A stretch of DNA of 64,000 nucleotides, taken from contig NC_061866.1 of the NCBI RefSeq assembly GCF_907164915.1, positions 39,434,320 to 39,498,319 on the forward strand. The letters are read 5' to 3'. The position numbers and the translations under genes were made by a program. The notes beneath the pieces are model-generated. The model had not been told where the DNA came from. It did no database searches and saw only the letters and a program-made list of their open reading frames with translations. Source of the stretch: Impatiens glandulifera. Lineage: Eukaryota; Streptophyta; Magnoliopsida; Ericales; Balsaminaceae. Numbering within the stretch: the stretch's first letter is position 1; every line of letters begins with the position of its first letter. Below are positions 1 to 10,901 of the stretch, one piece after another.

Positions 1-525
1 TTTGTTCATAAGAGTATATCTCAAGAGAGTGCAATGCAAACAGCCAAAAAAATCCTACAAGCAGGAAACATAACCTTTAACTTCAACTGTGGAAGAACAT
101 GTATCAAGAAGGATGTAGAATGAGATACAACTGTATCCCTCTCAATTGCTAGTTCTGGCTTGGTGTTTTATTCAACTAATGCAAATTGACAAACTCTCAA
201 TATACAATACATAACATAAGAAAACCTAAAATGTCATACTCACTATTTTCATATTTCCTTAAAATTGATACAACCATAAGAATCCAAACTTTAGTGACAG
301 AGAAAACTAAGCTAGACATTCAATCCACTTAAATCACTATGTTAACCTAGGTTTTTTCTACGAAATCGGCAGATAGAACATAGTGAGGGAAAACAGACTA
401 ACCTGTACGGATGAAGGAAGATATCGGCTGAAGAACACAGTTGAAGCTTCACTATTCGGATGTGCTTGTGGCAGAATAGATGGATTTCGGCGTTCAGAGG
501 AGCAATATCGGACGGCTACTGACGT
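1..525 (-). other. 5' leader exon and first intron of a gene running off the left edge
   Basis: On the minus strand, a TATA box at 555-562 is followed about 30 bases later by a leader that ends at 403 with a good splice donor (exon ...gtacag, intron gttagt, GT at 402-401). There is no ATG on the minus strand between about 525 and 403, so this would be a non-coding first exon, with 1-402 mostly intron. A possible acceptor (cttgtag) lies near 60. The product cannot be identified because no coding exon is visible. This is inference from promoter and splice signals only. Confidence 0.45.
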
Positions 526-554
526 TCGTTAATGGCGTCACCGATAGGGCTGCG

Positions 555-562
555 TTTTATAG
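555..562 (-). promoter_or_regulatory. TATA box (ctataaaa) of the left-edge gene
   Basis: The minus strand reads ctataaaa in an otherwise GC-richer stretch (520-570) at the edge of AT-rich DNA. Its distance to the leader exon fits a transcription start near 525. No other core element was recognised. Confidence 0.5.
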
Positions 563-1466
563 CCGCGATTTAAAATTTGTGCGGCCTGGTTCTATTTGGA
601 CAACATCAATTTTTCAAATAATCAAATTCTTAACAATTATATATTTCATCAACAAAAATAATAAAATACCTTTATTTTAAATTATAATTTTTTATTTTAT
701 TTATATATATTAATAATTTTAATTCTTTTTATTAAAAATAATTATTATTTTATTAAAATCATCGATAATCATTAATTTTATTTCCCGTTTAAGTTTTTTT
801 TACTTTTAAATCAGAATTATATTTATATTTTAATAAAAGAAAATTGATATTTAGTAATGTACATTATATTTTATTTGAAATATATTATGATAAAACTTTG
901 TATTGTTTCTTTCTTCTATACTAACTTCATGTATAAACTTCTTTATATATTTATTTTTATTTGATTTTACACCTTTATTATCTTTATTATTGAAACTTTC
1001 AAAATTTGTTTACAGCTAGAGATATTACTTGGCATTTCAATTTTTTTTAATTACAAACAAAATATTATTAAATATAAATAAAATTATTTTTTATTTTTAA
1101 TTATTTTGTTTCTTCATTTTTTATCTAATTTTATTTAATTATTAAATTAAATAAAAATCCAAATAATTTATTTTGTTTTTATTGGACAAATTCTCAAAAC
1201 ATTCCAATAAAAATCAAGATCAAACAACTTCTAATATATGTAACTTTTTTTTAAATAATAAAATATTTATATAAAACTAAACTTTTAATATTCATATCAA
1301 TCGTATACTTTTTATTATTATTTTTTTATTATTAAAACTTGTAGAAACTAATCAATTTATATAATTTGTTTTTTAATATTGAAATAAATATATTTTTTAA
1401 TTTATTAAAAATAAGTTAAAATATTTTGAGATGGTAAATAATAATAAGAATAATCAAAATAAATTT
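563..1466. other. AT-rich intergenic DNA
   Basis: Long runs of A/T with short, stop-dense frames on both strands. No coding, RNA or repeat structure could be supported here. Confidence 0.6.
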
Positions 1467-1951
1467 TGGCAGGATTGAGTGACTGAAGTTTAAGTCAGAT
1501 TCTAACTATTAAGCTTTTTAGATAATTCAAAAAGAACTTAGAAAGAGAAAGAGTTTGAGAATAAGAATTGTATTGATATAATATTTAGTAATTATAATTT
1601 AATATCTTTGAGATATTTATAGTATTTATGGCATACTAATTTAAGAATCACATCACAATTACAATTTATTTACATTAGGATATTTATTCCTTGACTAGAA
1701 TATTCATTCCTTAACTAGAATATACTTTCTTAAATTAGAACATTCTTTCTTAAATTAAAATATTTCTTCTTTAACTAAAATATCTCTACTTAAATTAGAA
1801 TATCTTCCTTAACTAGAATATTCTTTGAGTTGGGTCTACTTAGGCGATTGGGCCTCCTCTTGGGCTAGGAAGATTAGTGCAATGTGAGGCCAAGACTTTA
1901 ATGAGCCTTGACATTCTCTTGAATGGGCCGTGACACTAATGGGTCGTAACA
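1467..1951 (-). repeat. 3' LTR of the gypsy element
   Basis: Shares long blocks with 7263-7774, including the start of the tract attgtattgatataatattta and the terminal tract gggtcgtaaca. The outer (left) boundary is approximate because the first ~30 bases differ from the other LTR. Confidence 0.7.
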
Positions 1952-2046
1952 TTCTACCTCACCTAAGTCGTGGTCGTCCTCGGCTTGACCTTGAACTAGT
2001 ACTCTTCAATCTTCTACTTGAATTGCCATAAGTGATCATCTTTTTC

Positions 2047-2735
2047 TCAGCATCGGGTAGACCTTCCCCCCACGCCGTTCGATTTTAAACGGTCTCTCGT
2101 ATATACGCACAAGAACCTTGAGAAAATATTGTAGAAACTTACATTGTTGCGGGAGTAATTTCCCCATTCCTCAGCCCCCTCCTTGAACCCGATTGCACGC
2201 CTCTTCAGATCTGTCCATTTCTTCATATTTTTGGTGTCTTCGTCCAAAGATGCCTGATCAAGATTTGTTTCCTCTCCTAAGGATTTGGCGAGAGTGAAGG
2301 TGAACTGACTTTGATCAACGTAACATGTGGTCAAACATTGTGGAGTAGATGGTTGTGTGGTGTATTTGGCCTTGAGCCCTCAAAGGCCTCCCCATACGCT
2401 ATCTAGACTTCATCGGGTACTTCCTCTTTTCCCTTGGACCCGCCCCTATCATCCATCCTAGCAAAAGTGGAAAATATCTCATTCCCAAGTTTGCGACCTT
2501 AGCTGAACCGCATTGCCGAGAGCATGCTCATTCCCTCTAATTCTCTTCTTGTTTGTATCACACTAGTCTTCCCGTGATCCAAAATAATTAAGGAATTTGA
2601 ATAAGGCATAATACAAGAACATATTTGATCGGACCATTTTAATCCCAACACTACATTATAGTCATCCATAGGGGCTAACATAAATGAGACTATTCCCTTC
2701 CAAACGTTGGTCTTGGTGTGCACTCCCCTAGCTTT
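2047..2735 (-). pseudogene. Gypsy pol remnant: protease tail joined to an integrase C-terminal-like piece
   Basis: Minus-strand frames at 2723-2499 give the segment following the protease active site (VVLGLKW, SLIILDHGKTSV, ELEGMSMLSAM). After stops, 2334-2047 reads MKKWTDLKRRAIGFKEG, which resembles the basic stretch near the C-terminus of gypsy/chromoviral integrases. The reverse transcriptase, RNase H and integrase core that should lie between are missing, so this is a deletion product. The integrase match is by eye only. Confidence 0.5.
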
Positions 2736-3086
2736 TAAGGTGTGGTTCTCCTAGGAGTTGTTACATTGGTATCAGAGCGGGCCTCCGCGTTGAAACGTTT
2801 GTGCCTGGTTATGCGAGGGAGTTTCCTGGAACCTTGGCAGTTACTAGCGACTCAGCCTATGAATGTCGGGCGGCTAAGCGTGGGATCTCTAGGAGATTTT
2901 CGGGACCTTGTCCGCGTGGACGTTGGGTGGCTAAACATGGAGGATTGCAATTATTCTAAATGTTAAGGAATGGGACTTGAATCCCACATTGAAATTATGG
3001 GGTTCCTATGTGTGGCCCTATGACAAGTGGTATCAGAGCAAGGTTGTGTTTCCGCATTCAAGCTGGAAGAGATGGATTCATGTACT

Positions 3087-4034
3087 TAGGGGTGTCAAAA
3101 ATGAACTCGACCCGCCAACCCGACACGAGTCGACCCGAAGAATATTGGGTTAGGGTTGGGGGTTTTCGGGTTTGAATCATTTCGGGTCAGACCTAAAATA
3201 TAACCTGAAAAAGAAAATTGGGTTGGGTTGGGTTAACCCGGTTTGACCTGAATTAAAAAATCAGGTCACTCATCAACCCGAACCCACCCACCCAACCCGA
3301 CCCACCTAATATATTAATAAAAAATAACTTGCCTACCTTACAAAAACCCTAACGGGCCTAACCCATATCCTTAATTTCTATTCATTTTCTTCCTTCCGTC
3401 TTTCTCACTATTCCTTTTCTTCCATCTTTCTCACTTCTCTTCAATATACATTCCTTCTCTAATTTTCATCTTTTTTAATCTCTTGAACTCCGCTAGTATC
3501 CAGCAATAAAATGAGTTCACAAATTAATCTTGATCTTGAGGAGGATAGTGTGGAGGGTTCACTTATGACAAATTTAGATGCAAATAAAGAAATGTGCATT
3601 GATTCCCAATATCAAGCCTCCAAAATTGGTATTGGTAAACGAAAGAGACCATTAAAATCAAAGTGGTGGCAGTATTTTGATATGCTTCCTAAAATAGAGG
3701 GAGAAGATTTGCGATGTAAATGTAAAGCATGTGGAATTACATATAAAGCTGATAGTAGCATGAGAATATGTAATCTTCGCTGTCATATCCTTAATCAATG
3801 TTCTAGATAGAAAACTCGTGATATTGCTTAAGCTTTGTTAGAACAAGGGAATAAAAGTCTTATTTCGGGTTAGTCAGGTTAGTCGGGTTGGTCGGGTTCG
3901 TCTGGGTTCGGGTTCGGGTTTGTTGTTTTCAGGTTGGTTCAGGTTTGGGTCGGGTTCGGGTTGAATTTTTTTTTATAATGCACCTCCTTCAACCCGACTC
4001 GAACCCACCCGACCCACCTGAATTGACACCCCTA
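3087..4034 (+). mobile_element. Small non-autonomous hAT transposon with perfect 8-bp target duplication
   Basis: Terminal inverted repeats TAGGGGTGTCAA at 3087 and its complement ending at 4034. Both sides are flanked by the 8-bp direct repeat CATGTACT (3079-3086 and 4035-4042), the duplication length made by hAT transposases. Subterminal regions are dense in ACCCG/CGGGT-type motifs in both orientations, as expected for transposase-binding sites. At 948 bp it cannot encode a full transposase, but it keeps a BED zinc-finger reading frame at 3511-3810. It lies in the plus-oriented gypsy arm; the minus arm near 7195-7205 has the same site uninterrupted. Confidence 0.92.
3511..3810 (+). CDS. BED-type zinc-finger ORF of the hAT element (transposase N-terminal remnant)
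   Basis: A 99-residue frame starting with ATG. Residues ~47-98 match the BED finger pattern of hAT transposases: a KSKWWQYFDML lead, a Cys-x2-Cys pair in KCKACG, and a His-x4-Cys pair in CHILNQC. The residues before it are acidic and low in pattern. The frame stops right after the finger; no catalytic hAT domain or dimerisation region follows before the right terminus. If expressed, the product could bind element ends without cutting. It is more simply a leftover of a larger transposase. Expression is unknown. Confidence 0.6.
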   Translation: MSSQINLDLEEDSVEGSLMTNLDANKEMCIDSQYQASKIGIGKRKRPLKSKWWQYFDMLPKIEGEDLRCKCKACGITYKADSSMRICNLRCHILNQCSR

Positions 4035-4042
4035 CATGTACT

Positions 4043-5740
4043 ACCATCATTAAGGTTTCGACCGGCCAATATAAGGACAAGGGATCCAAGAGGGATAAGT
4101 CCGTCGAGAGAGGTGTTGTCATTAAAGCACGTCTGACTTGGCTTGAAAAAGGCATTAGCGAGCACCAAGAAGCTCTCGAAGTGTTTAGCGCGGTGTCCAA
4201 TAGAGTGACGATGTTGGATGAGAAAAGTAAAAAGTTGGAGAATGAGGTCATGGGGATCATTAACAATTCGAATCGTAGCATTCGTGACGAAGTAATGGAA
4301 TCGATTCTAGGGGAGATTAATGATATCCGACAGAAAGTACTTGAGACAATCCAAGGAGAAGCCCATGCGATAATCGAGGCACTCCGAAGGGAACTGATGG
4401 GGAGGCTCGATGCGATGGAAGGTCGGATTGGGTGGAATGGAAGGAAAATTCGAGGTGTGGCACCTCATTGAATGGATGTTCCCAAGCCAACTTCGTTCAA
4501 AGGCTCGAGGACTACAAAGGAAGTTGAGGACTTCCTTTGGAACATGAACGGTATTTTTGGGCATCAAACATCCTTGATGATCGCACCAAGTTATAGACGA
4601 CCCCTTTCTTCCTAATAAAAATGGAGCTATTGTGGTGGAGAAGGTGTAAAGTAGACATTGAACGAGGTACGTTGGGATGGAAACATGGGAAAACTTCAAG
4701 ACCAAGTTCAAGCGCCCCTAGAGAGCGTCGATTTTGAAGCACAGAAGCGGCTAAGTCAACTTGTGCACAACATGACCATCAAGAAGTATGTAAAAGAGTT
4801 CCAAGAATTGATGCTCGAGTTACCTAGTCTAACAGAACATGAGGCTCTGTTCACGTTTGTTAACGGCTTAAAAACTTGGGCACAGTTAGAATTAGAAAGA
4901 GCCAAGGTGCAAAACATCTCTGAGGCAATTGCGGTTGCTAAGAGGGTGATCGAGCTCAAGGTGTCTGTGGACAGGCCGAAGTTCATCAGAGATGATAAGG
5001 AGAAAAGTGGGGGAGACCGCCCACATGATAAGGAGAAAGGTGGGGGAGACCGCCCATCCAAGAAGTGGCAGCCAAACAACAATTTGAGAAGACAAACCGA
5101 TAAATCGGGTAAGTCAAGAACTTGTCACATTTGTGGTGCTACCAACCAGATAAAGTTCATGTGCCCGTTCAAAAGTAAAAAGGTTACGGCAGTTTGAGAA
5201 ACTGAGTCCTCCGATGAGGAAGAAGGAACTCAAATAAGACCCTTAAGACTACTCAATGTTGTGAAGGTTAGTATTGCGGAACCGATCCAGGAAACAAAGA
5301 GGGGCTCGATGTTCGTGGATGCCTTAATTGGGAGAAGGCACATCAAAGCACTAGTGGAATTGGAGCTACCCATAACTTCAGGCGTGAAGGAGTGGCTAAG
5401 GCGTTGGGTCTTCGCATCAACCCAACGAGAAGGACGATCAAGTATGTAAATACAACAGTCAAGTCGGTGGTCGGGGAGGCTAAGGAAGTGCACACAAGGA
5501 TCAGAGACTGGAAGGGAACAATCTCGTTTACGTTAGTCCTTATGAATAACTGCGATGTAGTGTTGGGACTACAATGGTTCGATCATGTACGTGTTTGTAT
5601 AATGCCTTATTCAGAATCCTTAATTATTTTGGATCACTGGAAGACTAGTGTGATACCAACAAGAAAAGAATTAGAGGGAATGGACATGCTCTCGGCAATG
5701 TGGTTCAGTCGGGGTCGCAAACGTGGGAATGAGACATTTT
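4043..5740 (+). pseudogene. Gypsy gag-protease pseudogene, plus arm
   Basis: Frames at 4181-4471 (coiled-coil-like Gag N-terminus with RVTMLDEKSKKLENE) and 4658-5197 (Gag capsid-like region, then a zinc knuckle) are separated by frame breaks. The knuckle CHICGATNQIKFMC has Gln where the CCHC histidine should be. In the protease region (5261-5449) the frame shifts just at the active site, so the catalytic Asp motif is not read. Downstream frame 5392-5907 continues the protease tail. The copy is non-functional. Confidence 0.7.
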
Positions 5741-5741
5741 C

Positions 5742-7262
5742 CCTTCCATTCTCCGATCCTGGTGTGCACTCCCCTAGCCTCTCTGGCCACCAGCTTGACT
5801 GTTGTATTCATAGACTTGACCGTCCCTCTCGTTGGGTTGATGTAAAGACCCAACGCCTTAGCCACTTTTTCACGCATGAAGTTGTGGGTAGCTCCAGTAT
5901 CCACTAGTACTTTGATGTGCCTTCTCCCAATCAAGACATCCACAAACATCAAGCCCCTTTTTGTTCCCTTGATCAGTTCCGCAATACTAGCCTTCAAAAC
6001 ATTAAGTAGTCTTAAGGATCCTATTTGAGTCATTTCTTCCTCATCGGAGGACTTAGTTTCTCGAACTATCGCAACATTCTTACTTGTGAACGGGCACATG
6101 AATTGTATGTGGTTGGTAGCACCACAAATGTGACAAGTTCTTGGCTTACTCGATTCGTCGATTTGTCTTCCTGATTTGTTGTTTGGCTGTCACTTATTGG
6201 GTGCGCGGTCTCCCCCACCTTTCTCCTTATCATGTGGGCAATCTCCCATACTTTTCTCCTCATCATCTATGATGAACTTTGGCTTGTTCACGGACACCTT
6301 GAGCTCGATCAACCTCTCTGCAACCATAATTATCTCGGAGACGTTCTGCACATTGGCAAGTTTTTAAACCGTTAACAAACGCGAATAGAGGCTCCTGTTT
6401 CGTTAAACTAAGTAACTCGAGCATCAATTCTTAGAACTCCTTCACATACTCCTTGATGGTTCTGTTGTGCATAAGTTGACTTAGCCGCTTCCGTGCTTCA
6501 AAATCGGCATTTTCTAAGAAGAATTGGCGCTTGAACTCAGTCTTGAAGTTTTCTCATGTTTCCATCCTCAACGTACCTCGTTCAATGTCTGATTCACGAC
6601 TTCTCCACCACAATATCGTCATCTTTATCAAGAAAAAAAGGGTTGTTTGTAACTTGGTGCGATCATCAAGTATGCTTGATGCCCGGAAATATTGTTCCAT
6701 GTTTCAAAGGAAGTGCTCAACTTCCCTTGCACTCCTCGAGCCTTTGAATTGAGTTGGCTTGGGAACATTCATTCGATGAGGTGTCGCACCTCGAAGTTCC
6801 CCTCCATTCCACCCAATCCCACCTTCCATCGCATCGAGTCTCCCCATCATTTTCCTTTGGAGGGCGTCGATTATCGCATGGGCTTCTCCTCGGATTGTCT
6901 CAAGTAATTCCTGCCGAATATCATTAATCTCCTTTCGAACCTATCCCAACACTTCGTCACGAATGCTACGATTCGAATTGTTAATAATCCCCATGACCTC
7001 ATTCTCTAACTTTTCACTTTTCTCATCCAACATCGTCACTCTATCGACCATTGCGCTAAACACTTCATGAGCTTCTTGGTGCTCGCTCATGTCTTCTTTA
7101 AGTCGGGTCACCTGCGCTTCCATGGCAGCACCTCTCTCGACGTACTTATCCCTCTTGGTTCTCTTGTTCTTATGTTGGTCGATCGGAACCTTAGTGATGG
7201 TAGTACGTGAATTCATCTCTTTTAGTTTGAATGTGGAAGCACAACCTTGCTCTAATACCACT
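5742..7262 (-). pseudogene. Gypsy gag-protease pseudogene, minus arm
   Basis: Reading leftward from 7261: Gag N-terminus (VTMLDEKSEKLENEVMG), a stop-interrupted capsid region, and a zinc knuckle CHICGATNHIQFMC that is a complete CX2CX4HX4C. An aspartic-protease motif VLVDTGATHNFM follows within the frame 6099-5671. This arm is better preserved at the knuckle and protease than the plus arm but also has stops in Gag. It joins the plus arm head-on at about 5741. Confidence 0.7.
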
Positions 7263-7774
7263 TGTCATTGGCTGAAATTCGACCCGTGTGGCACTAGGCT
7301 AGATCGACTCAGATTCTAGCTAGTAAGTCTCTTTAGACAATGCGAGAAGAACTTAGAGGGAGAAATAGTTTGAGAGTAAGAATTGTATTGATATAATATT
7401 TATTAATTACAATGTAATATCTTTGAGGTATTTATATGACTTATGACGTACTAATTTAGGAATTGTATTCCAATTACAAATTAATTACATTAATTTAGGA
7501 TATATCTTCTTAACCTAGAATATCTCTTCCTTAACTAGAATATTTCTTCTTAAATTAGAATATCACTTCTTAAATTAGAATATTCATTTGTTAACAAAAA
7601 TATATTTCTTTTTAAATTAAATATTTCTTCCTTAACTAGAATATTTTTTGGGTTGGATTACTTAGGCGATTGGGCCTCCCCTTGGACTAAGAAGATTAAC
7701 GCATTGTGAAGGCCCAAATTTTAATGAGCCTCGACATTCTTTTGAATGGGTCGTGACACTAATGGGTCGTAACA
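7263..7774 (-). repeat. 5' LTR of the gypsy element
   Basis: Minus-strand TGTTACGACCC at 7774; inner end at about 7263 (...tgaca), two bases from the PBS. It aligns with 1467-1951 through most of its length with moderate divergence, so the insertion is not recent. Confidence 0.7.
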
Positions 7775-9138
7775 TTACGTTTTAAATTTTATTTAAAATT
7801 ATTAGCCTCATCATCTTTTATATTTTAATAAAAATATATATTTTTTTTTTAAAATACAAAATAAATTTATAAAATTTTATCAAACAAATTAGTGTATAAA
7901 AAGATATTTTAAATGAAATATAATGTACAATAAACAAATCCTTAAAAGTTATACATTCTAAACAATGAATTCATGCTCAAAAGAATACCTAAATCTAAAA
8001 CATATCTTATTGTCAAATTATTAAGTGTGTTAATTGACCTAATTTTTAAAAAAGAATATTGATTCTTGTTAATAATATTTTTGAAGTTACAAAAAAAAAT
8101 CTTATTTTTAACAAAAAGATTAATTAATTTATAATGTATGTGTTTTCTAAAAACCAACCACATTAATATATACTTTTGTCAAGGAAAAAAAAACTTACAT
8201 TTTTAAAAAAATATAGTTTTAATATGAAAATTTTATTTCTACAACTATCTTGATTTAATTAATTTATTTGTATGTTACATATAACATCATATTTGGGTCA
8301 AAATTTGATAAAAAGAAGTTAGAGAATCGAAAATAATTAAAAATAATGTTTTAACAAATCAAAGTCTATAGTCAAAATTTAACTCAAAATTAAATTAAAG
8401 AATTATTTTAAACAAATAAAAAAGTGAGAAAAATAAAAATAAACAGTCAAATAAAAAAAATATATATGTATAACAAAAAGAAAAAGTAAAAATAAAAATA
8501 GTTGTAAATTTGACAAATATATTATAGGGAGTTATAAATATATGTATGGTATTTACCTGAAACAAATCTCATTTATTCAATGAAATTCAATTGATTATAC
8601 ATATTTGACCAAATACTTTGAAAGTAAAATTATAGTAACTTTTCCTGTTTATGGTGAAATTTATAATCAGCCACAAGACAAGGTAACTCAAACTCACGGG
8701 TAAGTATCGACTCACGTTTAACCAGTTGCTTGGTCAAATCCATGAACATAACCCACATTAGACTATCTGGGGTTTAATGGTATTCATCCTAGTTGATCCT
8801 CTGAATAGGGATTCTTTAGATATGATCTTTAGAAATAATACTCGACGCAAGTAAACCTTCATAGTGAACTGGAACCTTCTTCGATTTGTTTGAGGTATTT
8901 CTTGTCTAAATGATGCAGTCCGAGCCTGTCTTCTTCATCCTTAATCAACTTTGTTCTCGTGATTCATCATATTCTAGTCGGGTCATTAATCCTGCCAAAA
9001 CATTATGATTTACAAGAGATTCTCATAGAAAAGGCTCCAACTAGCTTACAACATGAGGTTCAGTAAAATAAATGATTTCCTATTTAAAGATGCATAATTC
9101 AAGAAATGATAATAATAATCAAGTATAAAGTTTGTATA
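7775..9138. other. AT-rich intergenic DNA
   Basis: A/T-rich up to about 8600, then more mixed sequence. I see no conserved frame, RNA gene or clear repeat. Confidence 0.55.
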
Positions 9139-9347
9139 GGAGCTTGTTTGAGGTGGGATTAAGCCACTATCCAATTTACTATCACATCATTCAAATCATC
9201 AACTAAATTACCCTTGATTTTTTATACCATTTAAAAATATTAAATAATAAAGATATTTTGATCATTTTACCCAAATAATCCACTCTAAAACCAAACAAAG
9301 TTATTAAAAATAACTAATTCAAATAATCCCAGATCAAACAAGGCCTC
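9139..9347. mobile_element. MITE-like element with imperfect terminal inverted repeats
   Basis: Left end ggagcttgtttgaggtggga and the complement of the right end (gaggccttgtttgatctggg) match imperfectly over about 24 bp around an AT-rich core. No clear target duplication. Similar ends (ggccttgtttgatg) appear at 46271-46425. Confidence 0.45.
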
Positions 9348-10901
9348 TTAATAAATTACATATGTTTTAGACCCCTTATTTAATTGGATGTTAAATGGTA
9401 AAGATCTACTCTAACCCTACTTGTTTTGATTTTATGATAAAATCTTTAAAATCAACCACATTAGAAAGAAGATATCTAATTGTTTTACTAAAACTACTTA
9501 AGAGGTCAGTATCGCTCGCCATTATGTATCAAAATCAGACTGGAAATTAAATGACAGCAAATCAGTTGGCTAAAAAGAAATATGAAATGGGCTATAGCCA
9601 TAGATCTAACTAGCATTATCCTATAAATGCTAGATTGGTCTCATAGAAGGAACAACTAAATTTCTTTATTCTAAGACTTGATAATCAGACATGAAATCTG
9701 TGTAGCAAAGGAGTACACAGACAAACTAATAAACATTTCAAATTGCTATTCCAAGAAGAAGAAAAAAAAGGAAAGAACACTAGGGTAAATACAAAGGGAA
9801 ACATGATACAAAGTCTTTCCCTATCTTCTCTAAAGTCTACAAACCCAATTTAGGGTCAGCATCACATTCATTTTAGGGTAACATGATATGTAGCAATAAA
9901 ATAGGAAAAACATGAATCATAGAACTCTTACTTTGGCCAAACAAAGCAATAACAATATTCATCTAATGAGCTGCAATGACGCCTACAAAAGGAGAAAGGA
10001 AGAAATGGTTAATTGATGCATAAGAAACAGCCAAAGTCAACTACATCACTGAAAACATGCAAAAGCATAAAACAATACTGGAGATGTAAAAGTATCAGAG
10101 GAAGTTGGAAGCAAATAGATGGTGAGGTATACCAAGAAGAGTCTGAATCAAGCACAAGTTATTCCGGCCAATGACAAACTGACACGTGTCATTCAGCAAG
10201 AAACACAGGAATACTTTTCTTCAATTATCAGTGAAGTATGCTCTTTTCGATGTACTTGAGATTATGATCTGGGGATCCATTTCTGCTAGTACTTGATCTA
10301 ATTGCTGTTGGTATCATGCATCACCATAATGGTCATGTGAGGCTTTTCACTTCCCAGTTTCAGACCCCAGAATGTCACATGATCTAAGAAATGGATGCCA
10401 TAACCAGAGAATAGTGGAGAAATCCAGTGCAAATGTAACTTTCTCACTAGGGAAAAAGATTTCCAGACTTCGCCCATGGAGCCAAAACCTGCATCATACA
10501 TGAAGCAACATAAGTTGCACATAAAGGGCTGTTTTGGTAATACCATTTTTTTCATGTTGACCATAATCCTGAAAAATCAACATCTTTTATGTTCGCGAAA
10601 AACTACAATGATCTAGAAAATAATTTGTTTCATGATCTAAAAAATAATTTGACCATGATGTAGAAAGAAATCTATTTGACAAATGCAGTACTAGATAATT
10701 ACGCAGTCCATCTGCAAGAATGTTAATCATTTACCTTGTGCCACAACTTTTATCAGGAAAATAATTACTCATTAAGGTTCAAGCAAATGCCAGCAAAAAT
10801 GGATGACCACTTCCATGTCAGTCTCCCAAAAACCATTGTGTGAGCATCTAGGAGCACTTCATTGTATTGGAGGTCCCAACTCCCAACTGCATTATAATGA
10901 T
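9348..10901. other. Region downstream of the PPR stop; possible 3' UTR
   Basis: Lies 3' of the PPR stop codon on the minus strand. An 88-codon minus-strand frame at 10564-10298 has no recognisable domain and no conserved pattern. Poly(A) signals cannot be chosen with confidence. Confidence 0.4.

Larger units (their letters stand above)
2736..5741 (+). mobile_element. Inverted gag-protease segment of the same gypsy family
   Basis: The plus strand carries a leader with two PBS-like motifs (tggtatcagagc at about 2768 and 3028), then gag and protease frames related throughout to the minus-strand copy at 5742-7262. It ends at about 5741, where sequence switches directly into the opposite arm. It has no LTRs of its own that I can delimit. 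About 40 bp of protease-linker sequence occurs on both sides of the insert (about 2690-2735 and 5742-5785), like a target duplication far too long for integrase. It is interrupted by a hAT element at 3087-4034. Confidence 0.65.
1467..7774 (-). mobile_element. Ty3/gypsy-type LTR element, internally deleted, containing an inverted second copy
   Basis: Two similar direct LTRs (about 1467-1951 and 7263-7774) bracket gag, aspartic-protease and a short 3' pol remnant, all on the minus strand. The minus strand starts with TGTTACGACCC at 7774. A primer-binding site complementary to initiator tRNA-Met (tggtattagagc) follows the 5' LTR at 7249-7260. A purine-rich tract precedes the 3' LTR at about 1952-1965. 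Reverse transcriptase, RNase H and the integrase core are absent, so the element could not move by itself. The minus-strand reading is broken near 2735/5742 by an oppositely oriented gag-protease segment. No matching target-site duplication was found at the outer ends. Confidence 0.75.

Noticed and set aside
480..680. 66-codon plus-strand frame
   Set aside because: Overlaps the minus-strand TATA box and leader and has no domain; chance frame.
10298..10564. 88-codon minus-strand frame downstream of the PPR gene
   Set aside because: No recognisable domain, no splice link to the PPR exons; probably 3' UTR or spacer.
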